Positions 8,524 to 17,365 of a DNA stretch of 59,435 nucleotides are shown here, piece after piece; the stretch's first letter is position 1, and each line of letters starts with the position of its first letter. The notes under the pieces are model-generated. The model was not told the DNA's origin and made no database searches. It was given only the letters and a program-made list of their open reading frames with translations. The DNA is taken from positions 1-59,435 of the forward strand of contig CAMDGU010000012.1 of assembly GCA_945897885.1 (NCBI GenBank), written 5' to 3'. A program made the translations under genes and the position numbers. The stretch is from Chitinophaga pinensis (GTDB lineage Bacteria > Bacteroidota > Bacteroidia > NS11-12g > UBA9320).

Positions 8524-8940
8524 ATGCCATACCCAGAAATGTTAGTGTCCCCGATGAGGGCTGAATTATCGAATAACGGTTTTGAAGAACTGAAAAGCGT
8601 TGCAGATGTTGAGAATGCTTTTGAAAATACAGATGGCACCATGTTGCTAGTGGTAAATTCTGTATGTGGATGTGCTGCAGGTTCTTGCCGCCCCGGGGTT
8701 GTTCATTCATTAAACAGTGATAAAAAACCTGAGAAATTAGTTACAGTATTTGCAGGTCAAGATCTAGAAGCAGTGGCTAAAGCTAGAGAGAATATGGTTC
8801 CATACCCGCCTTCAAGTCCGGCAATAGCTTTGTTTAAAGATGGTAAACTGGTTCATATGATTGAACGCCATATGATTGAGGGCAGAACGGCTGAGATGAT
8901 TTCGGATAATTTAAAACATGCCTACGAGCAATATTGTTAG
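8524..8940 (+). CDS. BrxA/BrxB-family bacilliredoxin
   Basis: 138 residues, full length for the BrxA/BrxB (formerly UPF0403/DUF1094) family. It has the diagnostic Cys-Gly-Cys motif in VNSVCGCAAGSCRPG (C48, C50, plus C55) and the conserved PYPPSSPAIALFKDGKLVHMI segment on a thioredoxin fold. In Bacillus these proteins remove bacillithiol from oxidised protein thiols; many Bacteroidota make bacillithiol, so the same role is plausible. It lies divergent from ahcY, and a strong terminator follows. Start ATG at 8524. Confidence 0.92.
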   Translation: MPYPEMLVSPMRAELSNNGFEELKSVADVENAFENTDGTMLLVVNSVCGCAAGSCRPGVVHSLNSDKKPEKLVTVFAGQDLEAVAKARENMVPYPPSSPAIALFKDGKLVHMIERHMIEGRTAEMISDNLKHAYEQYC

Positions 8941-8959
8941 GGAGTAAAATTCTAGTATA

Positions 8960-8996
8960 AAAAAGGCTGATTGAAATTTCAATCAGCCTTTTTTTA
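8960..8996 (+). terminator. Rho-independent terminator after bacilliredoxin gene
   Basis: Near-perfect palindrome AAAGGCTGATTGAAA / TTTCAATCAGCCTTT followed by a T run, 20 bp after the stop. The A run on the other side lets it also serve the convergent gene ending at 9022. Confidence 0.88.
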
Positions 8997-9021
8997 TTTA
9001 AAAAAATAATAAATAGTTATT

Positions 9022-9555
9022 TTATTTGGCAATAGGGTTGGCTACCACTTCAAACTCGATTTTTAATTTAATTTTAACTGCTTCTAAAACTGGTCCGCTA
9101 GTTACTAATTTGCCAGCAATGGTTAGTGATGGTTTGCGAGCATAATCCAAAAGGTTTACATCCAAAGGTATAATATCAAATTCTTTAACGGCTCCAGGAT
9201 CTAATGATATTTCGGCAATGTGAACATTAGTAACACCAGGTGCTTCAATGGTAATAAAACCACTTTGAAGTATACCGAAATCGGCGGTAGCCGGGCTTTC
9301 AATAATTGCAGTAATTTTTTTGGCTTTAACCGATTTTATTTTGCTAATATCTGCTCCATTGGATGTAGCTAAACTGTCAAGATTTATAGATTGAGTTGTA
9401 GGGTCAAGAATAATTTCACCTGCTACAGAGGTTGCAGGAATAGTAAATGATACATCTTTGGTGTTTAAACTAAATTTAATGTCAAATAGTTCTTCATCAC
9501 ATCCTGAAAAGGAAAAGGCAATAAGACTAAATACTAATAATTTGAGTGCTTTCAT
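9022..9555 (-). CDS. Lipoprotein of unknown function
   Basis: 177 residues from the ATG at 9555, which gives a clean lipoprotein signal (MKALKLLVFSLIAFSFSGC; lipidated Cys19). A start 24 bases further upstream would put hydrophilic residues before the signal. The mature part is rich in Thr, Ile and Val with alternating strand pattern (SFTIPATSVAGEIIL, KAKKITAIIESP), suggesting a beta-sandwich. No family recognised. It is convergent with the bacilliredoxin gene. Confidence 0.75.
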   Translation of the reverse strand: MKALKLLVFSLIAFSFSGCDEELFDIKFSLNTKDVSFTIPATSVAGEIILDPTTQSINLDSLATSNGADISKIKSVKAKKITAIIESPATADFGILQSGFITIEAPGVTNVHIAEISLDPGAVKEFDIIPLDVNLLDYARKPSLTIAGKLVTSGPVLEAVKIKLKIEFEVVANPIAK

Positions 9556-9709
9556 GTTGGTATGTTTTAAATATTTCAAACAAATTTAATTTAAAAATAT
9601 AGATTAACAAATTTCAACGTTACATGTGTATTAAATTTACCTTATCCATTGATAATGTATTAAGAAATATGAAACGATAATTACTCAACCCTTTTTAAAA
9701 ATTAATAGT

Positions 9710-10801
9710 ATGAAAAATCTCAGATTCAGCATCACCTTAGGATTTGTAATCACTACAATTGTTTCATTTTCTCAAACAGTGGATTGGCAGTATTTTAAAA
9801 TGAATGGCAACGAATGCCAAATTTTTATTACGAAAGGAAATTCGAGGATTATTGTACCGGCCAATTGTTTTTGGCTGAATGGGAAACCTTATCAAGGTCC
9901 ATTAACCCTTGCTTTTAAAGAATACAAAGACCAAGCTGATTTCATATTTGGAGATTTAACTTTAAGGTATGAAGTTAACGGGAAACTAAACACATTGCAA
10001 AGTGGAGGAATGTTTGAAATTGATATTAAAACTGAATCGGCTAAGACTTTAAGTTTTGCTCCTAAAAAAACAGTTGTTGTAAAATTTGCAATAGAACCAA
10101 AATTTGACGTAGCCGGTTTGGAGCCGTATTATTTTGACCCCGTTACAAAAAATTGGATTAAGAATACCCGATTTGGCAAAACTAAGGAAAGCAATCAGCC
10201 TATTTCTGATAATCAATCAGACCTTTGGCAGGATGACCCATTGGTAGCACAATTTAACCGCGACCCTGAGTGGAATGGAGATAATGTAGATTGTTATACT
10301 ATACAGGTTGTAGACCGAAAAAATCCAAATCAAACTATTGATACCCTTATTTGTCCTCAAGGCTACAATCCTTTGGATAGTAGATATAACAGTTACCTTT
10401 CTGACCAGGCTTTTAAAACCATGCAAATAGATAAAATGGGTTTGTTTAATTATGACAAAATTTTTAATGATGAAAACAATGTACCCATGTTTGTGAAACT
10501 AAAAACCAAAGATGGAAAACCTTTTGAATTGACAGACCGATTGTATGTGGTTTATAAAGTAACCAACTCTGTTATTTATTACACTAAGGAGGAATTGGCT
10601 GAAAAATTTTCACTCTTGCCACGAAACGATATTAAAATATTTGTTTATAATGCCGATGGAAGGATATCAAGGGTTCCGGATAGTTTTTGGAAAAACTTTG
10701 ATGCCAGACTCATGCGAGGTAAAACCATCGAATTGCCTTTTGAAACTTTAAAATTAGCAAGACTTACCAAAGAAGAGTTTGCAAAATATGCCGGGCTTTA
10801 A
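9710..10801 (+). CDS. Secreted protein with a ZU5-like N-terminal domain
   Basis: 363 residues. Signal peptide about residues 1-21 (ITTIVSFSQ, cut near SFSQ). The segment IIVPANCFWLNGKPYQGPLT, then LAFKEYKDQADFIFGD and LQSGGMFEIDI resembles the ZU5-like domain that recurs in Bacteroidota surface proteins (pattern: VPANAF, then G-P-V/L-T, then an S-GGMFEI strand). The C-terminal half is unassigned. Function unknown; probably periplasmic or surface exposed. It is the first gene of a forward run, followed after 13 bp by the next secreted protein. Confidence 0.75.
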   Translation: MKNLRFSITLGFVITTIVSFSQTVDWQYFKMNGNECQIFITKGNSRIIVPANCFWLNGKPYQGPLTLAFKEYKDQADFIFGDLTLRYEVNGKLNTLQSGGMFEIDIKTESAKTLSFAPKKTVVVKFAIEPKFDVAGLEPYYFDPVTKNWIKNTRFGKTKESNQPISDNQSDLWQDDPLVAQFNRDPEWNGDNVDCYTIQVVDRKNPNQTIDTLICPQGYNPLDSRYNSYLSDQAFKTMQIDKMGLFNYDKIFNDENNVPMFVKLKTKDGKPFELTDRLYVVYKVTNSVIYYTKEELAEKFSLLPRNDIKIFVYNADGRISRVPDSFWKNFDARLMRGKTIELPFETLKLARLTKEEFAKYAGL

Positions 10802-10814
10802 ATATTTAAAAATC

Positions 10815-11462
10815 ATGAACAAAGCAATCATTTTTATAGCATTTATAGTTTCCTTTTCCAAAGCAAATGCTCAATCTCCGGCATTAGCTTTGGAAGACAT
10901 GAAACATTACCGGATACAATTGGACAACCGGAGCAACCGCCATTTAATGGGAGTTCCCAAACAATTACTCGACGGATATTGCAAGGGAATATATAAAGCA
11001 TATTATCCCAAGGCTGTTTTTAATGAAGTGAATTTTGGCGATTTTTTAAGCCATTTTCGTTGGGGTGAGCCTGTATTGAATGAGACCGTATTGTGCGGTG
11101 ACGATTACTGCTCAAACATAGCCTATAACGAATTATTCAGCCGATTTAATATGTATCTTGACTACTATGAACATAATTTTTATAACAATCAAACGGCCAG
11201 AATGGAACGAAAGGTTGAGTTTGTGCAATTGGTTTATAGCATAGATGTAGCAGGAAAGTTATACATTTTTAAGGGCCCCCTTTTTAGGTTGGATGAAATA
11301 GAAAAAACCATTTTGGTGAAAAATGATAGTAATAATGCCGAACCGCAAAGTATTAAATACACGTTTGAATTAGCGCGATTTTACTCAGTAGAAATAACTG
11401 ATAAAGACCTAAAAACCAAAGAGAAACGGACTAATCAGGAGGATAATTTTCAGGAGCATTAA
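10815..11462 (+). CDS. Secreted protein of unknown function
   Basis: 216 residues from the ATG at 10815, which follows the previous stop by 13 bp and yields a proper signal peptide (MNKAIIFIAFIVSFSKANAQ). An earlier in-frame ATG at 10779 overlaps the preceding gene and disrupts the signal. The mature protein has many Tyr/Phe and an acidic/basic C-terminal tail (KDLKTKEKRTNQEDNFQEH). The segment EFVQLVYSIDVAGKLYIFKG faintly recalls GldN-type gliding/secretion proteins, but too weakly to name it. Probably in an operon with the preceding gene. Confidence 0.7.
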   Translation: MNKAIIFIAFIVSFSKANAQSPALALEDMKHYRIQLDNRSNRHLMGVPKQLLDGYCKGIYKAYYPKAVFNEVNFGDFLSHFRWGEPVLNETVLCGDDYCSNIAYNELFSRFNMYLDYYEHNFYNNQTARMERKVEFVQLVYSIDVAGKLYIFKGPLFRLDEIEKTILVKNDSNNAEPQSIKYTFELARFYSVEITDKDLKTKEKRTNQEDNFQEH

Positions 11463-11518
11463 ACTGGTAAATTTGATTTTTTTAAAAAGTTGTCAAATTT
11501 TAATTCTAAATTTGCCTT

Positions 11519-11830
11519 GTGAAAAAATCACTCAGGATAAAATCACTTACACTTTTGCTATTATTGGCAGTAAGCATTTTTCCATTCAAGGTTTTTTGCC
11601 ATACCGAAGATTCCAAAGATTTTAACTCTATATCAATAAGCCAGGAATCCTCTCACCACGATTGTCCGTTTTGTTCATTTCAGTTTTACCATGAGTTTGA
11701 GCAATCACAAAATGTATTTGTTTCAACTCAGGAAATTATACTGCAATCGGTTGCGTTTAATTTTACAACACAAGTAGTTTCTTTCTCAAAGGCTTCAAAA
11801 AATAAGGGCCCCCCAATTCAATTTTTGTAA
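11519..11830 (+). CDS. Small secreted His/Cys-motif protein upstream of a TonB receptor
   Basis: 103 residues from a GTG that lies 4 bases after a TAAATTTG box (11507-11514). Signal peptide about residues 1-27. The core HHDCPFCSFQFYHEF contains two Cys and nearby His residues, and the end reads KGPPIQF. Short periplasmic proteins with a Cys-x2-Cys/His cluster and a terminal R/K-G/A-PP motif recur next to outer-membrane receptors (DUF2946-like pattern). Metal binding is an inference from the His/Cys cluster. The TonB receptor gene follows after 89 bp. Confidence 0.7.
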   Translation: MKKSLRIKSLTLLLLLAVSIFPFKVFCHTEDSKDFNSISISQESSHHDCPFCSFQFYHEFEQSQNVFVSTQEIILQSVAFNFTTQVVSFSKASKNKGPPIQFL

Positions 11831-11919
11831 ACAAATTTTTAGGTTCACTCCTAAAAAAGCTTTAAAATTTTTAGCACTTACATCTTAGTGCTTGTTTAAT
11901 TTTTTTACATGAATTGCTT

Positions 11920-14193
11920 TTGAAAACAAAAATTTTATCCGTTTTGCTTCTGATGTTATTTGGTTTAACCAAAGCATATAGCCAAAACTATGAACTGAAG
12001 GGAATATTAAAAGACAGCGTAACCAATGAAGTTTTGGCGTATGCCACCGTTTATAATATTACTCTATCAAAAGGGACTCAAACCATTGCCGACGGGAGTT
12101 TTATACTAGAAACATCCAATGGAAAAAACCTTATAAAAATTGATCATATTGGCTGTGATACCAAATTTTTAACACTCAATTTTTCTAAAAATACCGATAC
12201 TGTAATTTATATGGCTCACCATCAACATGAGCTGGAAGATGTGATTATTGTAGCTGAAAAAAACAAACTGATTCAATTGGAAAAGGACCGTCTGAAGTAT
12301 GATGATATTGTAATTTCCGGATCTAAACCTATTGCTTCAATTTTGGATAAAATGCCTGGTGTGAGTAGTTTGAAAACAGGTTTTACTATTGCCAAACCAA
12401 TGATACAGGGAATGTATGGTAGCCGTGTAATTGTGTTGAACAACGGATTGAAACAGGAAGGACAGCAATGGGGGCAAGAGCATGGACTCGAAATAGACCC
12501 ATACAATACAGGCCAAATAACCTTGGTTAAAGGAGCTGAAGCTTTGCGATATACCGGAGATGCCATTGGAGGAATTTTATTAATTGAACCTTTGTACAAT
12601 GCCGATGATACCTTAAAAATGTCAATGACTACAGCCTTTACGGATAATGGGCGACAAGGAAATTTAAGCGTTTCGGCTGAAAAATTATTGACCAAAAAAC
12701 TCGGTTTAAGATTACAAGGAACCTATAAAAAAGCAGGAAACCTGAACACGCCCGATTACTATTTGCCCAATACAGGTTTTGAGGAACTGAACGGAAGCCT
12801 GACTTTGAAATGGCAACCATCCAAACATAGCATCTTTGAAGTTTTTTCAAGCATTTACAATAACAAACCGGGGATTCTTTCAACCTCTCACATCGGAAAC
12901 CTGACCGATTTGCAAAAAATAATTGATAATGAAACCACACCTGAAAAGGGAAGTTTCACCTATACCATTGCCCGACCATATCAGCAAATAAACCACTTTC
13001 TAAATAAGGCTAAATGGAAGTATGAAATTTCCCCCTCACTAAATTTGGAGGCTGTTTATGGATTTCAAATAAATAAACGTAAAGAGTTTGACAGCCATAA
13101 TTACTTTAATAAAACTGCACCCAGTTTAGATTTTACGTTACACACCCATCAATTGGATTTTGTAATTAACAAAACCTTTAAAAAAGGATTTTTTTTGAAA
13201 ACCGGATTGAACGGGTATTATCAAACCAACACCTATATCGGACGCTTTTTTATCCCGAATTATAAAAAATCGGAAGTGTACCAATTCGCTTTATTGAGAT
13301 ACAAAAAAAACAGACACGAATTGGAAGTTGGCTATCGAGCCGGAGCTATTAATTTGGATGCATATAAATGGGTAAATAACGTGATTGTGCATTACCCATT
13401 TGAATACAGAGGTATTTCATGGCAGGCAGGATGGCTTTATAAAATAAGTACTGATTGGCAAACAGCATTGCAAATTGGCAGGGTGTGGCGAAACCCAAAC
13501 ATCAGCGAACAGTTTAGTGAAGGCCTGCACCATGGGGCTGCTGCTATTGAATATGGCAACAAAAATTTGAAGCCTGAAAATGCTGTTTCCATAAACGGAA
13601 CTTTAAAATATCGCCATAACAAAACGCTTTTTGAAACCGAAGTTTTTGTAAAGCAGGTTAAAAATTATATTTATTTGAGACCAAAGTTTCCGCCTGAACT
13701 TACTATTCGCGGAGCCTTTCCGGCGTTTGAATACGTGCAAACAGACGCTTTGTTTGCCGGAGTGGATTTATTATTAAACCAACAATTACCTCAAAATTTT
13801 TCATTTATAGAAAAAGTAAGCATCCTAAATGTGTATGACCAAAAATACACGACATACATAAATGGAATACCTCCTTACAGGTTAAATCATTCGTTGGTTT
13901 ATAAAATGGCCAAGTTTAAGTGGCTCTCAAATTCAGCAGTAACTTTTTCAATGGTACAGGTTTTAAAACAAAAACGATATACGGAAGGTTCTGATTATAT
14001 GCCGCCACCTGAAGGATACGTCCTTTTAAATGCGGCTTTTACCACAAACGTATCGCGATACAAAAATTTACTTGTATTTTTATCTGCAGATAATATTCTC
14101 AATGTAAGCTATCGTGATTACCTAAATCGTTTTAGATACTATGCCGATGAAACCGGGCGAATGATGGCATTAGGTATAAATATTAAATTTTAA
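11920..14193 (+). CDS. TonB-dependent outer-membrane receptor
   Basis: 757 residues. TTG start at 11920 gives KTKILSVLLLMLFGLTKAYSQ as signal peptide (a second TTG lies 6 bases upstream at 11914; no usable ATG). After the signal comes a carboxypeptidase-regulatory-like domain (about 25-105: LKGILKDSVTNEVLAYATVY), then the plug (about 130-225: SILDKMPGVSS, GMYGSRVIVLNNGLKQEGQQ, LVKGAEALRYTGDAIGG), and a 22-strand-type barrel ending in MMALGINIKF. HHQHELEDV before the plug is His-rich. It imports an unknown ligand using TonB energy; neighbours hint at a metal. A lipoprotein gene follows after 25 bp. Confidence 0.9.
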   Translation: MKTKILSVLLLMLFGLTKAYSQNYELKGILKDSVTNEVLAYATVYNITLSKGTQTIADGSFILETSNGKNLIKIDHIGCDTKFLTLNFSKNTDTVIYMAHHQHELEDVIIVAEKNKLIQLEKDRLKYDDIVISGSKPIASILDKMPGVSSLKTGFTIAKPMIQGMYGSRVIVLNNGLKQEGQQWGQEHGLEIDPYNTGQITLVKGAEALRYTGDAIGGILLIEPLYNADDTLKMSMTTAFTDNGRQGNLSVSAEKLLTKKLGLRLQGTYKKAGNLNTPDYYLPNTGFEELNGSLTLKWQPSKHSIFEVFSSIYNNKPGILSTSHIGNLTDLQKIIDNETTPEKGSFTYTIARPYQQINHFLNKAKWKYEISPSLNLEAVYGFQINKRKEFDSHNYFNKTAPSLDFTLHTHQLDFVINKTFKKGFFLKTGLNGYYQTNTYIGRFFIPNYKKSEVYQFALLRYKKNRHELEVGYRAGAINLDAYKWVNNVIVHYPFEYRGISWQAGWLYKISTDWQTALQIGRVWRNPNISEQFSEGLHHGAAAIEYGNKNLKPENAVSINGTLKYRHNKTLFETEVFVKQVKNYIYLRPKFPPELTIRGAFPAFEYVQTDALFAGVDLLLNQQLPQNFSFIEKVSILNVYDQKYTTYINGIPPYRLNHSLVYKMAKFKWLSNSAVTFSMVQVLKQKRYTEGSDYMPPPEGYVLLNAAFTTNVSRYKNLLVFLSADNILNVSYRDYLNRFRYYADETGRMMALGINIKF

Positions 14194-14218
14194 ATCAAAT
14201 TAATAGTCAAAACAAATT

Positions 14219-14782
14219 ATGAAAACAAAATCAAATTTAAAAGCAATCCTTTTTTTAGGCAGTTTTATGGCATTAGCCATCAGTATTAACAGTTGTAAAG
14301 ATCCCGAAAATCCAACACCTCCAACAAATGAGGAAGAATTGATTACAACTCTTAAGGTTGAACTTACAGACACCCTTTCGGGACAAAAATTAAACTATTT
14401 TTTTAGAGACTTAGATGGAGAAGGAGGAAATGCTCCTAGCCAATGGGATACTATAAAATTATCCAATAGCAGTTTTTATAAGGTTTCTATAAAATTTTTG
14501 AATGAATCCAATTCAAATGCGGTTCAAGATATAACTCAGGAAATTTTGGCTGAGCAAGCCGATCATATAGTATGCTCCACTCCACAAGGTGTTAATACCA
14601 TAATTACAGTGACCGATACAGACGGAACTTATAAGTTGGGGTTAGCTTCAACATGGAAAACAACCACTCCTTCAATCGGAAATATTACAATAATCCTTAA
14701 ACATCAGCCCGGCATTAAAAACGGAAGTTGTGATCCCGGTGAAACCGATGTGCAAGTTACTTTTCCAACTGTTATTAAATGA
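14219..14782 (+). CDS. Lipoprotein paired with the TonB receptor
   Basis: 187 residues. Lipoprotein signal MKTKSNLKAILFLGSFMALA, continuing ISINSC, with Cys26 as the lipid site, followed by a Pro/Glu linker. The mature part has LVEL-type strands, FFRDLDGEGGNAPSQWDTI, DITQEILAEQADHIVC, ASTWKTTTPSIGNITIILKH and GETDVQVTFPTVI. I recall this pattern from lipoproteins that regularly sit beside TonB receptors in Bacteroidota, but could not verify it here. It is probably the cell-surface or periplasmic partner of the receptor. A strong terminator ends the run. Confidence 0.75.
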   Translation: MKTKSNLKAILFLGSFMALAISINSCKDPENPTPPTNEEELITTLKVELTDTLSGQKLNYFFRDLDGEGGNAPSQWDTIKLSNSSFYKVSIKFLNESNSNAVQDITQEILAEQADHIVCSTPQGVNTIITVTDTDGTYKLGLASTWKTTTPSIGNITIILKHQPGIKNGSCDPGETDVQVTFPTVIK

Positions 14783-14804
14783 AAATTTAATTATTAGATG
14801 CTTT

Positions 14805-14836
14805 CATGTAGCCTTTTTTAAGGCTACATGTTTTTA
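14805..14836 (+). terminator. Terminator of the TonB receptor run
   Basis: Perfect 11-bp stem CATGTAGCCTT (14805-14815) / AAGGCTACATG (14820-14830) with a 4-base loop, followed by TTTTT. It begins 22 bp after the lipoprotein stop. Confidence 0.9.
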
Positions 14837-15271
14837 TATATTTAGTTTACCTTGTTTATTAATTATTAAGGAAATGATAATAATCATATTTGTGTAATTG
14901 CATAGAAATAGATATAATTTTGTGTATTAATTGGTGAACACAACTTTTTAAAGTCTATGCTATGAAAAAAAACTACTTATTCTGCCCTGTAAATCGTCAG
15001 CATAAAGTGGACTAAAATTATTCAAATATTTTTTAAATTCATTTGAAGGACAATTTTAACGAATAATGACTATCAATAAAGGAAAAAAGGGTTTTGTTCT
15101 TATAATTTTCTTCAAGAAAAAACAATTTAAAAATCGATATTTACTAAATATTCAAATTTTTTGAACACAATTATCATTTTGTTGCACTTGAGTAAAAAGT
15201 AAATCAAGAGTTATACCTAATTTAATTATAGGGTTAGGGAAAATTGTAGTTATTGTAAAGTTTTGAAATTT
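14837..15271. other. Long gap with a promoter and a 17-codon ORF
   Basis: About 435 bp with no ordinary gene. It holds a good promoter match (14889-14922) and, 39 bp after it, a 17-codon ORF (14962-15015, MKKNYLFCPVNRQHKVD). The rest is AT-rich, with no hairpin I would call a terminator. It could encode a small RNA or short peptide; there is no homology evidence either way. Confidence 0.4.
14889..14922 (+). promoter_or_regulatory. Candidate promoter in gene-free gap
   Basis: TTTG (14889-14892), 22-bp spacer, TAATTTTG (14915-14922): both Bacteroidota boxes match with acceptable spacing. No annotated gene on the plus strand follows for kilobases, so the transcript would be a small RNA or short ORF. 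Confidence 0.5.
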
Positions 15272-15946
15272 CTATGCTTCTAGCTTGTATCCGACACCTT
15301 TTATTGTTGATATAAGTTTTTCGCCTATCTTTTCTCTTATTTTTCTGATATGTACATCAATTGTTCTGTCAACTACATATACGTCATCACCCCAAACCTC
15401 AGATAGAATTTTTTCTCTTGTAAATACTTTTCCAGGCTTGGTAGCTAATAAAAATAATAAATCAAATTCTTTTTTTGGCAAAACCATTTTCTTGCCTTCA
15501 ACAGAAATAGAGTAAGAGGTTCTGTCTATTATCAGTTCACCAATTGTCAGAGTTACTTGTTCATAATCTGGATTTTTTCCACGTTTTAAGATGGCTTTAA
15601 TACGACTAAGCAAAACTCTGGGCTTTACGGGTTTATTTATATAATCATCAGCACCGGCTTCAAATCCTGCAATTTCCGAATATTCTTCAGAACGGGCTGT
15701 TAAAAACATGATAAATGTATTCTTGGTTTCGGGAAATAATTTTATTTGACGGCAAGCCTCAATACCATCCATTACAGGCATCATCACATCCATTAGGATT
15801 AATTCCGGCTTAAATGATTTCGACTTTAGAATAGCGTCGGTTCCGTTTGATGCAGTTTCTACCTGATAATCCTCCCGCTCAAGTAAATATTTTATAAACT
15901 CAAGTATATCTGGTTCATCGTCTACTATCAGTATTTTTGGTGGCAT
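15272..15946 (-). CDS. OmpR/PhoB-family response regulator (orphan)
   Basis: 224 residues from the ATG at 15946; the frame extends 24 bases further but the receiver core starts at PPKILIVDDEPDIL. Receiver domain 1-120 with the acidic pair DD near residue 10, phospho-acceptor D53 in LMDVMMP, LTAR threonine and NKPVKP lysine. A C-terminal winged-helix DNA-binding domain follows (VLPKKEFDLLFLLATKPGKV, then DVHIRKIREKIG and STIKGVGYKLE). No histidine kinase gene is adjacent, so the partner is elsewhere. Target genes unknown. Confidence 0.92.
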   Translation of the reverse strand: MPPKILIVDDEPDILEFIKYLLEREDYQVETASNGTDAILKSKSFKPELILMDVMMPVMDGIEACRQIKLFPETKNTFIMFLTARSEEYSEIAGFEAGADDYINKPVKPRVLLSRIKAILKRGKNPDYEQVTLTIGELIIDRTSYSISVEGKKMVLPKKEFDLLFLLATKPGKVFTREKILSEVWGDDVYVVDRTIDVHIRKIREKIGEKLISTIKGVGYKLEA

Positions 15947-16019
15947 ATTTTTATTTAAACCTTTTATCAAAATTCGCCTCTTAAAATTAACTGCAGATTA
16001 ACAACTTATTACGTGAATG

Positions 16020-17270
16020 TTACCTTAGTAACTCTGCCAATTTGGCTTCAAGCTCTTCGCCTCTTAAGCCTTTTGCTATTATCCGACCATTTTTATCAAG
16101 TAACACGGTAAATGGAATAGAGTTTACCTGGTAGGTTTGAGCTGCTGAGCTCTTCCATCCTCCTAGGTCACTAACGTGTTTCCATGTCAGACCATCTTTT
16201 GCTATTGCCGCTTTCCACTTATCTGCATTGTCATCTAATGAAACTCCTAATATTTCAAAACCCTTATCTTTATAGGAATTGTAAAGTCTTACAACATTTG
16301 GATTTTCTTTTCGGCATGGTCCACACCATGACGCCCAAAAATCTATTAAGACAATCTTACCTCGCAATGATGATAACTTAACCACACTGCCTTCTAAATT
16401 TTTTAAAGCAATTTCAGGAGCCAATCCTCCAACTTCTAATGGTGCTATTGATTCAATGGTTGTTTTTAAATCGGCGGTATATTTTGAAGCTGGCATAGTT
16501 GCCTTCATTTTTTCGTAGGCAATTTGCATTAAACTGAAATTAGGTTCTTGAAAAAGAAATGTAGCCGCGTAATAAGAAGCAGGGCCGCCTTCTTTGGATA
16601 CCACAAATTTTGTAATGTCATCCGTTCTGTTTTTTTGCATGCTCTGAAATCTATTTCCAACAGCTAATCTTAAGCTGTCCGTAACAGTTGTAGGGTCAAT
16701 TTCAGAAATTTCACGGTTAAAGTCTTGTAAATTTTTATCGTGATTTAAATAAATATTATAAAGCTCATTCATCAACTGGGTTGGTTTGTCGCCATTAGTT
16801 GTGTAGGTTATCCAGCCTGAATTTTTGATAGCCAATGAAACTTTGCTGCCTTTTCCTAAGATTACAGGAATTCCCGGAGGTTTGTTTGAATTAAATGATA
16901 TGAAACATATCGTCGGCTCTGTTAATTTTGAAACGGTGAAACTGAAATTGCCCTTGTTATCTACCAAAACGCTGTCAATAAACACAAATTCAGTTTTTGT
17001 TAATTCCTGAAGATAAACCGATTTTACAGGGTTTCCTTCAATGGTTCCCTTTACTATGGTTTGTGATGATGCTTTTTCTAAGGTGGTAAAAAGAGGTGCA
17101 GCAATAGTTGGATCTGCTAGCACTGCATTAAAATTTTTATCCAATACAGCTTGTATTTTTAGGCTGGATGGTGAAAGTGAACTTTCGGCCTTACTCTCCG
17201 ATCCTTTATTAGCACACGATATTACCAAAACATTTATAAGGGCGAAAGCCAGAAAAAAGGGATTTTTCAT
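16020..17270 (-). CDS. TlpA-like thiol-disulfide lipoprotein with DUF4369 domain
   Basis: 416 residues from the ATG at 17270, which gives the lipoprotein signal MKNPFFLAFALINVLVISC (Cys19). About residues 55-145 form a DUF4369-type beta domain (KGTIEGNPVKSVYLQELTKT). A helical linker follows, then a C-terminal thioredoxin fold with active site WASWCGPCRKEN (about 309-320), the catalytic cis-Pro in NSIPFTVLLDKNGRI, and EILGVSLDD. It is a reductase or oxidoreductase of periplasmic cysteines. It is the last gene of a reverse run, 95 bp downstream of pdxJ. Confidence 0.9.
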   Translation of the reverse strand: MKNPFFLAFALINVLVISCANKGSESKAESSLSPSSLKIQAVLDKNFNAVLADPTIAAPLFTTLEKASSQTIVKGTIEGNPVKSVYLQELTKTEFVFIDSVLVDNKGNFSFTVSKLTEPTICFISFNSNKPPGIPVILGKGSKVSLAIKNSGWITYTTNGDKPTQLMNELYNIYLNHDKNLQDFNREISEIDPTTVTDSLRLAVGNRFQSMQKNRTDDITKFVVSKEGGPASYYAATFLFQEPNFSLMQIAYEKMKATMPASKYTADLKTTIESIAPLEVGGLAPEIALKNLEGSVVKLSSLRGKIVLIDFWASWCGPCRKENPNVVRLYNSYKDKGFEILGVSLDDNADKWKAAIAKDGLTWKHVSDLGGWKSSAAQTYQVNSIPFTVLLDKNGRIIAKGLRGEELEAKLAELLR

Positions 17271-17365
17271 ACTGCAAACCACGCTTAAAAATTAATATTA
17301 ACCAAATTTCTTACTCCACATTAAAGCCATTTAACCAATTTAAGTCTTGGTTGTTTTTAGGATTA

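Noticed and set aside
10779-10814. Earlier start for the secreted protein at 10815
   Set aside because: It overlaps the upstream stop and breaks the signal peptide.
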